Part shown: in pieces, positions 50,374 to 60,007 of the stretch
Layout of the letters: the number at the start of each line of letters is the position of its first letter
Position numbering within the stretch: position 1 is the first letter of the stretch
Origin: JBBRRP01 sp038251425
GTDB taxonomy: Bacteria > Myxococcota_A > Polyangia > Polyangiales > Polyangiaceae
Assembly (NCBI GenBank): GCA_038251425.1
Contig: JBBSBI010000007.1
Span: 1 to 64,000 of the forward strand
DNA: 64,000 nucleotides
Direction of reading: 5' to 3'
The notes under the pieces: generated by a model
What the model was told of the DNA's origin: nothing
Database searches by the model: none
The model's input: the letters and a program-made list of their open reading frames with translations, nothing else
Program-made: the position numbers and the translations under genes

Positions 50374-51270
50374 TCACGCCCGGGGCGGACTCAGGGCCAC
50401 AGGCGGAATTGAGCCCAGTGCCACGGCTAAACTCCGCGTGTGCGCTTCAGTGGTGCCGGCGCCGCCCCCTATGATCCGACAAGCACCGGAATCGAGCGAA
50501 AGCGCAAGTGCTGCCCATGCCTTGATGTCCGCCTTCGAATCAGCAAAGCCACGCACACTTTCCGGGCTCGCGGCCAAAAGGACACCTAATCTTACCGCGT
50601 TCGCCGTTTGCAGACGATGAAGCTCCGGGAGATAAGCGGAGGTGCTGGAGACTTCGAGGATTATTGAGGACGCCCCAGCGTGCGTGAGTGCTTCCAGGAG
50701 CTCCACCACATCGCCCTCGAGAACTTTGTCGTTGAGCAACTGGATCACAGCCCACGTCGGCAGGCCAGTGGTGGCTCCTGCGACCACTGCCGCCATGAGC
50801 CCCAAGCGCGAACCCTGGCCTCTTGCAATGATAAGCTCACACCCCGCGGATGCGAGACGCGCCGCGTGTTCCTCGAATTCAACGACGAGCCTACCGGGCG
50901 AAAGGGGGCTCACCATCTCCGACCCGAGAACGCCCGCGACCGCTATCGGCTTGTTCGAGGTTGCGGCCTCTTCGAGTGCGAGATCCACAGCGATCCCGGT
51001 AAGTAGTGCGGAGCGATGCTCCATCCCCACTTCGGCCAAGGCACGAGGTGTCGTGTCTGCTGTGAGAGCGCTCAACACGTCCACGCAGCTGGCGACCTCG
51101 GCGGCGTAATGACTGCGCACCACCTCGGGATGTTCCCGCAGCAAACGGCCGAGCGCTCCCGGCGTTTCGAGCCCAAGTCCGCGAGCCCGGAGCGAGGCGG
51201 CGCTGTCAGAATCGACAACGAGGGGACGACCCGAATTCAGACGAGACGATATGCGGGAAAAATTGTTCAT
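50374..51270 (-). CDS. Homocysteine S-methyltransferase-like protein lacking the zinc cysteines
   Basis: 298 residues from ATG 51270, overlapping the upstream VWA gene by ATGA. The barrel outline of the homocysteine methyltransferase family is clear: LVVDSDSAASLRARGL at the first strand, LLREHPEVVRSHYAAEVASCVDVLSALTADTTP, IAVAGVLGSEMVSPLS, and GGGAGTTEAHTRSLA at the end. Active members bind zinc through Cys in the GGCCGTTP motif and one earlier NCS-type Cys. Here the motif reads GGGAGTTE and the earlier site reads EVSS, so all three ligands are gone. Either the enzyme works without zinc or the domain is a regulator or scaffold. It closes the MoxR/VWA operon. Confidence 0.8.
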   Translation of the reverse strand: MNNFSRISSRLNSGRPLVVDSDSAASLRARGLGLETPGALGRLLREHPEVVRSHYAAEVASCVDVLSALTADTTPRALAEVGMEHRSALLTGIAVDLALEEAATSNKPIAVAGVLGSEMVSPLSPGRLVVEFEEHAARLASAGCELIIARGQGSRLGLMAAVVAGATTGLPTWAVIQLLNDKVLEGDVVELLEALTHAGASSIILEVSSTSAYLPELHRLQTANAVRLGVLLAASPESVRGFADSKADIKAWAALALSLDSGACRIIGGGAGTTEAHTRSLAVALGSIPPVALSPPRA

Positions 51271-54095
51271 CCTCGACGCGCTGTCTTCAAAGATAGCGCG
51301 GGGGACGCCCGAACGGGTAGCGATTTACGATCAAACAGCCGCACTCGGCGGAGCAGGAGATCAATCAGGAAACAGGCTAGCGCTAGGAATACGAAGCTCT
51401 GCCAAATCTCCTCGTGAAAAGCAATTTGCTCAGAGCCAGGCAAAAACAGCTGGGTGGCCGCCGGGTTCACCAGGCCTCCTCCAATCAGAGCAGCCCGCGC
51501 CAAACGCTCGGTGTCGGGCCGGACTTCCGAATACTCAGCCGGATACGGCTGACTCACGTGGCCAAAGCTTTCGGCGACCGCGCTCTCCACGCCGTCGCGG
51601 CCCACCCGAGTATGCTTGGCGCGGAGCGCAAACGTTCCGTAACCATCGAGCTTAAAGCGCGCCTCGTAGCGCCCAGGTGCACTCTGCACGAGCGGGTACG
51701 TGGAGATCTTTCCGGGATTGGCGCTCGACGCAACTTTCAGAATTGAGCGGAGGTTGTTGTCAAAGCGCTCTTCGCCGTCAAAGGCATCCACCGTAGCGCG
51801 CACGTTTCCGCCGATAACCTCTGTCTGCATTGGCAACTCGCGCGTACGGCTATCCCGCATGTGTTCGCGCACGAGCTGACCCCAAAACTGGCTGTAGCCT
51901 GGCCAACGCAACCAATCGACCGCCCACAGATTCTTGAGATCGCTCGTCCAGGCGAGTGCCCAACCGAGGCCGACACGCCCACGCGCCAAGATGGGCTCGT
52001 CGCGATCACTGGCGAAAATCTGCTGCGCCGGCGCTGGCTTCATGCTCGTTGCTACGTAACCGTGCAGATTGGGTAACGACCCAACGGCGATCCCTTTGAG
52101 AAAATCAGCGGATGCCGTTAGCTGGGGTTGGAACCATTCTTCGACCGCCGCTTGACGTGCCACAAACTCCGCCTCCCGTGCAAACACCCGAGGCAGGCTA
52201 TTTGCGTCGGGCACAGCATGGTAGCGGCCGCCCCCGGCGTCAGCGATCTGCTTCAACAGTTCGTTGTTCGCCTGTTCTCCAAGGCCCACGGTGGTGACCG
52301 TGATCGACTCCGCGAGCATCGCTTGGGCCAGCTCCGTGATGCCTTCGGTGGGGGCAGCACCGTCGGTTAACAGGATCACGTGTTTGCGTCGTGCTTGGAC
52401 CACCGAAATGTCCTGATAGGCCATGTCAAGGCTGCGAAAAATTTCCGTGCCTCCACCCGGCTGGATGCGAGAAATATCGCTTTCGATCCGCGAGCGGAAG
52501 CGCGCAGGCTGCATGCGCACGTATCTTTCGGGTTGAGAATCGAAGGCAATCACCTCAATCAAATCATTCGGCTCCAACGTCGAGACCGTGGCGGAGCACG
52601 CCGCTTTGGCCATCTCGATTGGCAATCCCGACATCGACCCCGAACGATCGATCACGAGCACGAGCGCAACGCTGGGATTTTCCTTTCGATTGTCGGAATC
52701 CATCCGCACGGGGAGCAAACGTTCCAAGGTGCTGCCACCCCACCCGCCGAGGCCAAAGCCTGCTTCGCCACCAGCAAACAAGAATCCTCCACCCAGGTCC
52801 CGAACATAGCGCTCTACTAGCAACTCCGAGGCTTCTGAGAATTGCTCCTTCGGAACATCGGAGAGAACGACGAACGCAAAACGTTGCAGCTCAGCGAGCG
52901 TTGTCGGGAATCCAGTGGGGGAGCGAACATCCACATCGAATTGCTGGGCTGAGAGCGCGCTCGAGAAATAGCCCGCTCGGCCTTCCTGGCCCTCAATGTA
53001 AAGCACACTCGCGCGACCTGGCACGTCGAGCGTGGCCTGAAAACGGTTGTTCTCAGAGAATTGATCTTTTGACAATAATTGGTCTAAGCGAAGCTCGTAG
53101 GTGACCTGCCCGCCAACGCGGACGACGCTTTGAAACTTCACTTCATTCTTACCTGGGTGAAGCTCCAACCGACGCACAGCGTCGAGGCCATTGAGTGTTT
53201 CGCCCTGGTATAGGCTGGCTCGCGCCACCGCCTCTTGGGTTGCGAAAACCGAAGCAATGATCTCGAACGGCTGCCCAATGTCCACCTTCGCAGGCAACGC
53301 CAATTCGATGATGGCAACCTCCGGGGGCAGAGGCCGATTGAAAACCTTAGTCGACACTCTCACGCCAGCGGCCCGAGCGTTTGGGATCTCCGCAAGCAGC
53401 TCGCCCTCAGTCTCAATGCCGTCACTCAAGAGCAACAGCCGCTTCAGGTACCCTTCTGGAAATACCGCCAAGCCGAGCCGCAACGCTGCCTGAAGATTGC
53501 TCGCACTGCCTCCCTTATCGTCACTCTCGACCACGCTCTTTTCAGGCTTTTTCCCCGCTACCGCCGCCAACCGGTGTCGGAGCGCTAGCGCCGAAGGCAG
53601 CGTTGTTCCGCCACTCAATTCGAGCACTTTTGGGCGCGAGGCGAAGGTGATGATCTTGACGCGATCGTCGGGGCGTTTGGCCGCCAACAAATCCGCAATG
53701 GTTGACCGCGCATCCTCCAAAGCGGCGTCGGGCACCGAATCGCTCACGTCGATCAACAACACCGTGCAAATCTTGTTCGTCTTCGAGGTCTTCGACGGCT
53801 GAGAAAGCGCGCAGCCCAACGCCAGGAAAAATAGTGACCTGAACACCACCGAGAGGATTCGCTGTGGCCAGGGCAAGGCAGCCAGCGAACGGCTAAGAAC
53901 CCAAATCAGAACTGGCGCCACCAAGACCAAGCCGAGCGCCGCCGGGAACTCTACTTCGTAGTTAACGTCCCTGAACGCTCCTTGCCACCCGACACTTCGA
54001 AGCGGCCAGACCAAGCCGAGATAGAGCCCGCCGAGAATGAGAGCCAGAAGCAAGCTTGCAAGAAGCCCAAGCCATGCGGACACACGCTGGCTCAC
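51267..54095 (-). CDS. Large membrane VWA protein with glutamine-amidotransferase-like insert
   Basis: 942 residues from GTG 54095, which forms a GTGA overlap with the previous stop; a GTG ten codons earlier would overlap by 34 bases. Three membrane helices lie in the first 110 residues, and a fourth near the end (FVFLALACFLIDLLLRRVRLF). A first VWA-like domain starts near residue 125 (CTVLLIDVSDSVPD). An amidotransferase-like domain follows (VLYIEGQEGRAGYFSSAL, ERYVRDLGGGFLFAGGEAGFG). A full VWA domain with an intact MIDAS (LVIDRSGSMSG, near 480) comes next. It is probably an inner-membrane protein with periplasmic VWA domains, working with the MoxR ATPase. Confidence 0.85.
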   Translation of the reverse strand: MSQRVSAWLGLLASLLLALILGGLYLGLVWPLRSVGWQGAFRDVNYEVEFPAALGLVLVAPVLIWVLSRSLAALPWPQRILSVVFRSLFFLALGCALSQPSKTSKTNKICTVLLIDVSDSVPDAALEDARSTIADLLAAKRPDDRVKIITFASRPKVLELSGGTTLPSALALRHRLAAVAGKKPEKSVVESDDKGGSASNLQAALRLGLAVFPEGYLKRLLLLSDGIETEGELLAEIPNARAAGVRVSTKVFNRPLPPEVAIIELALPAKVDIGQPFEIIASVFATQEAVARASLYQGETLNGLDAVRRLELHPGKNEVKFQSVVRVGGQVTYELRLDQLLSKDQFSENNRFQATLDVPGRASVLYIEGQEGRAGYFSSALSAQQFDVDVRSPTGFPTTLAELQRFAFVVLSDVPKEQFSEASELLVERYVRDLGGGFLFAGGEAGFGLGGWGGSTLERLLPVRMDSDNRKENPSVALVLVIDRSGSMSGLPIEMAKAACSATVSTLEPNDLIEVIAFDSQPERYVRMQPARFRSRIESDISRIQPGGGTEIFRSLDMAYQDISVVQARRKHVILLTDGAAPTEGITELAQAMLAESITVTTVGLGEQANNELLKQIADAGGGRYHAVPDANSLPRVFAREAEFVARQAAVEEWFQPQLTASADFLKGIAVGSLPNLHGYVATSMKPAPAQQIFASDRDEPILARGRVGLGWALAWTSDLKNLWAVDWLRWPGYSQFWGQLVREHMRDSRTRELPMQTEVIGGNVRATVDAFDGEERFDNNLRSILKVASSANPGKISTYPLVQSAPGRYEARFKLDGYGTFALRAKHTRVGRDGVESAVAESFGHVSQPYPAEYSEVRPDTERLARAALIGGGLVNPAATQLFLPGSEQIAFHEEIWQSFVFLALACFLIDLLLRRVRLFDRKSLPVRASPALSLKTARRG

Positions 54096-55960
54096 ACCGT
54101 TAGCCGCCTGTGGTAAGTGAACCACTCAAGAGTACTGACGAACGCCACGGCTATTAGCAAATAGCCCCAATATCTTTGCCTTAAACCGGGTTCAAAACCG
54201 CTCACCATTTGGGCCTTGGCCCCGGCCACGACGAGCTCGGATTGCGGCGTGATCCGGCTTTCCGCTGAATCCTGCAGATTTGCCGCAAAGCTGAACGGCG
54301 CCAGCGCACCTGCCCAGCTGAGCCTGTAGAAGCCCGCATACTCACCGAAATGCTCCGCTCGGCCTTGACGCACGGGAAGCGAAACTCGCGAAGCATCGGG
54401 CCGAAGGAGCTCCGCTGTTTCGAGCCCTGCTGGCACTCGCAATCGCCAGATATCTCCTGTTCGATACGCAGACTGGTACTCCGCATCCTGCTCAACGAAT
54501 GTGTTAATGGTGTTCAAAATCAAGAGCGGCCAAGCCACACGCAAAACTAAATCGCTGTCCCTCGGGTCGAATCCGAGCGCCACGAAAGACTGACCCGCGC
54601 GGGTGCCACTCACGAGGATGGGGCCAAGCTCACTCGCACCAAGCACGTGATCTCCGGGCTCAGGCTTGAACGCATAGCCACTGGCCACTTGAACATCCAA
54701 GAGTTCCATAAAACGCAGCAAGGAACTCTTACGATCCCAGGTGTCGAATCCGAAATTCTCAAGCTTCGGCCCACGTTTCAGCGGAGAACCGGTAGCTGGT
54801 GGATTCAGATACAGCCTTGCGCCCGTCTTGGGAGCCGCTGGCGGCGCGACGCCATCCAAGATCGTGACGTCAAAACTACCCTTGGGCGGGTATGCCGAGG
54901 GCTCCACTTGCGTCACGTCCAGGTACTCATCCAGCAACAACGCCGCTTCGAGGTACGTATTTCCGGTTGTGACGACCAGAATCTTTGCGCGCCTTCGCTC
55001 CGGCATCCGCGCAAACGCGCGATTATCATTCGGAAGATAATCCTTGCCTTCCAGCACACGAATCCGCGCCTCAAGCTGCTGGCTAGCACCCGCGAGATCC
55101 GTATAGAAACGCGGCACTCGTTCGCCGGGTTCGACTCGCAATTGACTCACATCAATCACCTGTCCATCGCCAAAGAGCGAAAGCTCCACCAGCGCGGCCT
55201 TCTTTCCGGTATTCTCTAGCGCGAGCAAGACTTCGTAACGCGACTTATCCAGAGGATAACGCCGCGCCGAAAGTTCGGTGATCGCTAGATTGTCCGATTC
55301 CTTCCCCACGCCGATGAAGCTGAGCTTTGCACCGAGCGGCTCCCTGAGCGGCGCCGGGGCAACGAACGCGCCATCCGAGACGACGATCACTTCTGCGTTC
55401 GGCAGACCCCGCAAGACATCCTGTGCGAAGGTGAGGCCTTGCTGCAGGTCAAGCGCCGTGTCCGTGCAGCGCACCTTCTCGACAGCTTGACGCAACACCC
55501 CCGTCTCCGAGGTGAGCGGAGAGAGAGCTCGCACGTTGGCGTCGAGTTTGGCGATGAGCATGCGATCTTCGCTCTTCAGACCAGAAATCAGCTCCAGGAG
55601 CTTCTTTTTCGCTAATTCCAAGCGATTCTTGTCGACATCAGTGGCGGCCATCGAAGCACTGGAGTCCAACAGCACCACGAGATTGCGCGCCGCCAGCGCA
55701 CTGGCTTCTGGCCTTGGGTCCCCGAGCGCCAAGACCAGCGCGGCCAACATGGCCAGCTGCAAGAGCAGCGAGAGCCAGCGCTTCAATTGCGAGAAGAAGG
55801 TTGAAGCTTCCCGATCTTTGAGCACCCGTTCCCACAGGCTCGCGAACGGCACCGCCACAGGCCGCCGGCGCAGCTTCAGAATGTAGAGCACGACGGTCGC
55901 CAGCGTGACGCCACCGCTAACAAGCACCAGAGTGGTGAGGGGCAGCCCAGCCAAGAACAT
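54092..55960 (-). CDS. BatA-type membrane protein with VWA domain
   Basis: 622 residues from ATG 55960. The BatA N-terminal domain gives two helices (LVLVSGGVTLATVVLYIL and LSLLLQLAMLAALVLAL) around PVAVPFASLWERVL. The VWA domain begins LVVLLDSSASMAATD near residue 90, an intact MIDAS start. The central part (residues about 240-500) is beta-rich with amidotransferase-like elements (AKILVVTTGNTYLEAALLLDEY), and a final membrane helix lies near residue 600 (YWGYLLIAVAFVSTLEWF). It overlaps the DUF58 stop by one base, so translation is coupled. Likely partner of the next VWA protein. Confidence 0.87.
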   Translation of the reverse strand: MFLAGLPLTTLVLVSGGVTLATVVLYILKLRRRPVAVPFASLWERVLKDREASTFFSQLKRWLSLLLQLAMLAALVLALGDPRPEASALAARNLVVLLDSSASMAATDVDKNRLELAKKKLLELISGLKSEDRMLIAKLDANVRALSPLTSETGVLRQAVEKVRCTDTALDLQQGLTFAQDVLRGLPNAEVIVVSDGAFVAPAPLREPLGAKLSFIGVGKESDNLAITELSARRYPLDKSRYEVLLALENTGKKAALVELSLFGDGQVIDVSQLRVEPGERVPRFYTDLAGASQQLEARIRVLEGKDYLPNDNRAFARMPERRRAKILVVTTGNTYLEAALLLDEYLDVTQVEPSAYPPKGSFDVTILDGVAPPAAPKTGARLYLNPPATGSPLKRGPKLENFGFDTWDRKSSLLRFMELLDVQVASGYAFKPEPGDHVLGASELGPILVSGTRAGQSFVALGFDPRDSDLVLRVAWPLLILNTINTFVEQDAEYQSAYRTGDIWRLRVPAGLETAELLRPDASRVSLPVRQGRAEHFGEYAGFYRLSWAGALAPFSFAANLQDSAESRITPQSELVVAGAKAQMVSGFEPGLRQRYWGYLLIAVAFVSTLEWFTYHRRLTV

Positions 55961-56901
55961 CAGCGCAGAAATCCTCCGCGGCGAAACACGCGTAACACCA
56001 GCTCGTCAAAGGGCACGTCAATATTGGCGGCGAAGTACGGGACGGTCCGGCTCGCGCAGAAACGCTCAATTGCTGACTGATAGTGCGCTACCGCTTCCGC
56101 CACTTTGCGCAACAAGCCATCCGTTATCGTCACGTCACGCTCTTCTCCCGTCTCGCAGTCGTAAATGCGCACGTCACCCTTCAAGTCGGAAACAGCATCC
56201 CGAGGATCTACCAGGTGCAACACGTAAGGCTCAAACTTGTTGAACCGGAGAACGTTGATGCCGCGTTCGAAACCTGCGGGATCATACAGATCGCTGATCA
56301 ACACCGCCAACCCACGCCGCTTATGTTGAGCTACGAATTTGGTGAGGCAAGCCTCAAGATCGGTGACCCCGCTCGGCTGAAGTTGGTTCAAGAAGCGAAA
56401 CACTTGCAAGATGCGGCCTTTGCCGCGCGTCGTCGGGAGTGTGCTTTTGATCTCGTCGCTCACACCCACAATCGTGACTCGATCCAGGTTTGCCAGGCCC
56501 ACATAAGCTAACGCCGCGCACAGCCGCCGCGCCTGATCGAACTTCCGCTCGTCGCGAAAGCCCATGGAGCTCGAACAATCCACCAACAAGTAGATGCTCA
56601 GATCTTCCTCTTCCTCGTACAAACGCACGAGTAGGCGTCCAAACCGCCGATAGGCATTCCAATCCACCGTACGAAAATCATCCCCGACTGTGTACTCACG
56701 ATGATCCGCGAACTCGATGCCGCTGCCCTGCTTCTTGCTGCGCCGTTCTGCGCGTTGGCGCCCAGCAAAAACACGCCGACTGACTAGCGCTAGCATTTCT
56801 AACTTACGCTGAAATTGCTCGTCAAATAGCCCAATTCCTGGCGCCTTGGAGCGCGCAGCTTCGCCACTTTTCGGCCTCCGGAAAAGCTCAAACAAGCCCA
56901 T
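55960..56901 (-). CDS. DUF58 domain protein
   Basis: 313 residues from ATG 56901, five bases after the MoxR stop. DUF58 text: REYTVGDDFRTVDWNAYRRFGRLLVRLYEEEEDLSIYLLVDCSSSMGF (residues about 68-115), with a VWA-type MIDAS-like DCSSS, and a later AVLISDLYDPAGFERGINVL. DUF58 proteins nearly always accompany MoxR ATPases and VWA proteins. They are thought to act as adaptors or chaperone-module parts. Soluble here, without a signal. Confidence 0.9.
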   Translation of the reverse strand: MGLFELFRRPKSGEAARSKAPGIGLFDEQFQRKLEMLALVSRRVFAGRQRAERRSKKQGSGIEFADHREYTVGDDFRTVDWNAYRRFGRLLVRLYEEEEDLSIYLLVDCSSSMGFRDERKFDQARRLCAALAYVGLANLDRVTIVGVSDEIKSTLPTTRGKGRILQVFRFLNQLQPSGVTDLEACLTKFVAQHKRRGLAVLISDLYDPAGFERGINVLRFNKFEPYVLHLVDPRDAVSDLKGDVRIYDCETGEERDVTITDGLLRKVAEAVAHYQSAIERFCASRTVPYFAANIDVPFDELVLRVFRRGGFLR

Positions 56902-56906
56902 CGCTC

Positions 56907-57923
56907 TTAGGCGCTCTCAGGCAGCTGGCTGAGAATTTGTTCGATCACGTCGTCCGTGGTGACGCCTTCGGCTTCACCTTCGAAGTTGAGCAAAATCCGG
57001 TGCCGGAGCGCGAGCGGCGCCACACTTCGAATGTCCTCGATACCTGGAGCGAAACGACCATCAAAGAGCGCTTGGATCTTGGCCCCGAGCAACATGGCTT
57101 GCAGCCCGCGCGGGGAGGCACCCGTCCGCACGAAGCGTTGAACTTTGTCGAAAGCTTTCCCGGTCTGAACGTGCGTGGCCTGCAGCAGCCGCACTGCGTA
57201 GTCTTGAACGTGGCGCGCGACGGCCACTTGTCGCACCAGCTTCTGCATGCCAAGAATTTCCTCTCGCTCCAGCACAGCCTTCACCTCAGCTTCGTGGAGC
57301 GTCGTCGTGCGATCTACAATGCTGTGCAACTCTTCTCGAGAGGGAAATGTGACTGCAAGCTTGTAGAAAAAGCGATCCAGCTGCGCCTCGGGCAAGGGAT
57401 AGGTGCCCTCCATTTCGAGGGGATTTTGGGTCGCCATCACCAGATAGGGTTCCTCGATCGTGTACGTGGTGCGCCCGACCGTGACGCGGTGTTCCTGCAT
57501 CGCTTCGAGGAGTGCGCTCTGGGTTTTGGGGGTGGCCCGATTCACCTCGTCCGCCAAGACAATGTGCGAAAAAATAGGCCCTTTGCGAAACTCAAAAACC
57601 TTTCCCGCGTTCGCGGATTCATCAATCACGGTGGTGCCAATGATGTCCGCAGGCATGAGATCGGGAGTGAATTGGATGCGCGAAAAATCAAGGCGCACGG
57701 CTTGCGCCAACGTGCGCACCAGCATCGTCTTCCCAAGCCCAGGAACGCCCTCTAGGAGTGCGTGCGAACCCGCCAAGAGGCAGGCGATCACTCCATCCAC
57801 CACCTCCTTCTGTCCGACGATCACACGCCCAATTTCCTGCCGGAGAGTGGCCACCTTAGTTTGAAAGTCCAGAACCTCTTGGGTCACAGTCTGATTCTCG
57901 CTCATGATGCTTTCGTCTTTCAT
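56907..57923 (-). CDS. MoxR-family AAA+ ATPase
   Basis: 338 residues from ATG 57923, overlapping the previous stop by ATGA; an ATG six codons later is the alternative. Walker A is GVPGLGKTML near residue 80; Walker B and the sensor read HIVLADEVNRATPKTQSALLEAMQEHRVTVG near 125. VMATQNPLEMEGTYPLPEAQLDRFF is the sensor-1 region, diagnostic of MoxR. These ATPases act as chaperones, for example for metal insertion or complex assembly, together with VWA partners, which follow directly in this operon. Confidence 0.94.
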   Translation of the reverse strand: MKDESIMSENQTVTQEVLDFQTKVATLRQEIGRVIVGQKEVVDGVIACLLAGSHALLEGVPGLGKTMLVRTLAQAVRLDFSRIQFTPDLMPADIIGTTVIDESANAGKVFEFRKGPIFSHIVLADEVNRATPKTQSALLEAMQEHRVTVGRTTYTIEEPYLVMATQNPLEMEGTYPLPEAQLDRFFYKLAVTFPSREELHSIVDRTTTLHEAEVKAVLEREEILGMQKLVRQVAVARHVQDYAVRLLQATHVQTGKAFDKVQRFVRTGASPRGLQAMLLGAKIQALFDGRFAPGIEDIRSVAPLALRHRILLNFEGEAEGVTTDDVIEQILSQLPESA

Positions 57924-59836
57924 TCTCGGGGGCGAATTAGCTGGAAATAACGCCGAATGTAGAAACGGTAACCAGCGGGGACTTCATCCTTGCTGATCAC
58001 ACTCTCGGCGACGGTTCGATAATCTGTGTAAACTTTACTGTAACCGCGTCCGGTGAAACCACGTTGCGCGGCGCCGTGGATCACTTCGGCGGACGCCGCA
58101 CCTTCGCCGGTATCTGCGGCCACGACGGAGACATCTTTGAACTTGCCATCGAGCTTCGTCGAATCCCCACGCAGACCCCCCGCATGGCCGGTACCGTATT
58201 CGGCGCCTTGGCTGCCTTCGCCCTGACCCTGACCTGGTTTTTGGCCGCCGGGAGCGCCCGGCTTACCCTGCCCACCTGGAATATCTATTCCCTCACCGGG
58301 CCCACCGCGACTGAGCGTGATCGGGCCCTTCTGCCCCTTGCCGTTGGCTTCCCCGGGCTGTCCCCCTTCACCGGGAGCACCCTTCCCACCGCGAGCGCGC
58401 TGCCCAAATTTGAGCAAGCGTTTCATCTGCTCTTTCCCGGCTTGGCCCTGCTGCCGGAGCAGATCTCGGAGCTCTTCCAGGCGCTTCTTCAGCTGCTGTT
58501 TATCTTGCTGCGAGGATTCACTTTGTGCTGTGCGATTCATCTGCTCGGCGCCTTGCTCCAGATCTTTTGCCGAGAGCCCGGCCTCTTTCATCAACTTTTG
58601 CGCCGCTTCGGCGAGCTCCTTGTCGAGCCCCGCCAGGCCCTTGCCTGCGGCCGTAGCTTCTCGCTTCTCGCGATCCAGACGCTCGAGCTTTCTCTCTGTT
58701 TCCTTTTGTTCCTTGGCTTCTTGAGCTGAGAGCGGTTTCTGATCTTTTTTCTTATTTAACAAACGCCGAGCTTGACTCAACAACTCTTGGCGTCTCGCTT
58801 CGATGCGTTCTAAGCGCTTCTGAGTTTGCTGACTCGCCGCTTCAAGCGCTTTCTTGAGGCGTTCGAGGTCCGGTCGATTGAGGGGCTGCTTTTGTTGGCG
58901 AACTTTTTCAGCCAGTTTCTTGAGTTCCTTTTCGGCATTCACCACATCATGCCGTTCGAGCGCTTCCCCTAAGGCTCGGCTTTGCTGGCTCGATTTCAGC
59001 GCGGACGCGCGGTCTTTCAGCGCTTGCTCAAATGCTGCCTTCTCCGCATCCGAGGCATCTGCCAGATCACGCTCCAGCGCGTCGAGTCGCCGAAATACTT
59101 CATCGCGAGTTACCCGCTCACCCGCAATATCCAACACCAGCTGATTGAAGCGTTGGATCGCCTGATTCACATCCGCCGTGTGCGGAGCTTCGGTAAGCTG
59201 TGCAGAAATCACCTTGAAATACTCAACATCGTCAGCGGCGAGAACGAGCGCTTGGCTGGCTTTGGGCGCTGCCCGCTCCGCTTCCCGCACCACACGCACT
59301 TCGAGCAGGCTTAGCCCCAGCAGACCCAAAAACAGCCCCGCCACGAGCGGCGCCTCGCGCGGAATGAGCCACGGCACGGCTCGGCTCGGCGACAACTCTG
59401 GACCCACGCGAACGGCATCCAGGATCGCCGCCTCCATGAACGGCGTGCGTTCGGAGAGTGGAACTTCTGAAAAACTGAGCGCGTTGCCAACTCGCCCCTT
59501 GAGCTCATGAAAGTGATCCAGCAAGAGCCCACCCTCGCTCGGGCCTGCCCGGCGGAGCCAGGCCCGTACCGAGATCCCTAGCCAAGCGACCAACAATAAA
59601 CTGCCGCCAAGCCAGAGCCACCCGCTTGACCCATCCGAACGATGCGCAACCTTGACGTACGTCAGGCCGATCGCCGCATACCCGAGCGGAGCCGGAGCCC
59701 AACGAAAGGCGGTCGCAAAGAGCCGATTGAGGCGTGCCCGGGCCTCCGCGTTTCGGGCTTTTACGCGCAGAAGTGAAATTTGCTGGGGGCTTTTTCCCAA
59801 TGCTTTGCTGGCTCCAAGAAGACGGGCCGCCCGCAC
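57920..59836 (-). CDS. DUF4175-like membrane protein with long coiled coil and Gly-rich region
   Basis: 638 residues from GTG 59836. Two or three N-terminal membrane helices (APLGYAAIGLTYV, LWLGGSLLLVAWLGISV, LVAGLFLGLLGLSLLEV near residue 180) anchor a long coiled coil (about 200-480) very rich in Gln, Lys, Glu and Leu. This is followed by a Gly/Pro/Gln-rich low-complexity stretch (PGEGGQPGEANGKGQKGP...). The last 35 residues form a compact conserved block: VYTDYRTVAESVISKDEVPAGYRFYIRRYF. It heads the MoxR operon, with ATGA overlap to MoxR, and is a likely scaffold of the complex. Function not established. Confidence 0.8.
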   Translation of the reverse strand: MRAARLLGASKALGKSPQQISLLRVKARNAEARARLNRLFATAFRWAPAPLGYAAIGLTYVKVAHRSDGSSGWLWLGGSLLLVAWLGISVRAWLRRAGPSEGGLLLDHFHELKGRVGNALSFSEVPLSERTPFMEAAILDAVRVGPELSPSRAVPWLIPREAPLVAGLFLGLLGLSLLEVRVVREAERAAPKASQALVLAADDVEYFKVISAQLTEAPHTADVNQAIQRFNQLVLDIAGERVTRDEVFRRLDALERDLADASDAEKAAFEQALKDRASALKSSQQSRALGEALERHDVVNAEKELKKLAEKVRQQKQPLNRPDLERLKKALEAASQQTQKRLERIEARRQELLSQARRLLNKKKDQKPLSAQEAKEQKETERKLERLDREKREATAAGKGLAGLDKELAEAAQKLMKEAGLSAKDLEQGAEQMNRTAQSESSQQDKQQLKKRLEELRDLLRQQGQAGKEQMKRLLKFGQRARGGKGAPGEGGQPGEANGKGQKGPITLSRGGPGEGIDIPGGQGKPGAPGGQKPGQGQGEGSQGAEYGTGHAGGLRGDSTKLDGKFKDVSVVAADTGEGAASAEVIHGAAQRGFTGRGYSKVYTDYRTVAESVISKDEVPAGYRFYIRRYFQLIRPRE

Positions 59837-60007
59837 CGAAGCGAACCTTAAGCTGACACGCGGGGCCGGAGGGACTTGGCCATGCTAGCGCGACCTTCCG
59901 CCGCTGACCCATCACCCATTCCGAAAATGTCGTTTGCCTCTCCCAAGCACGCCCAGATGGCGGTAGTTTCAGGGCAATTGAGCGGATTTTGTAAGAGCGA
60001 GGAAACG

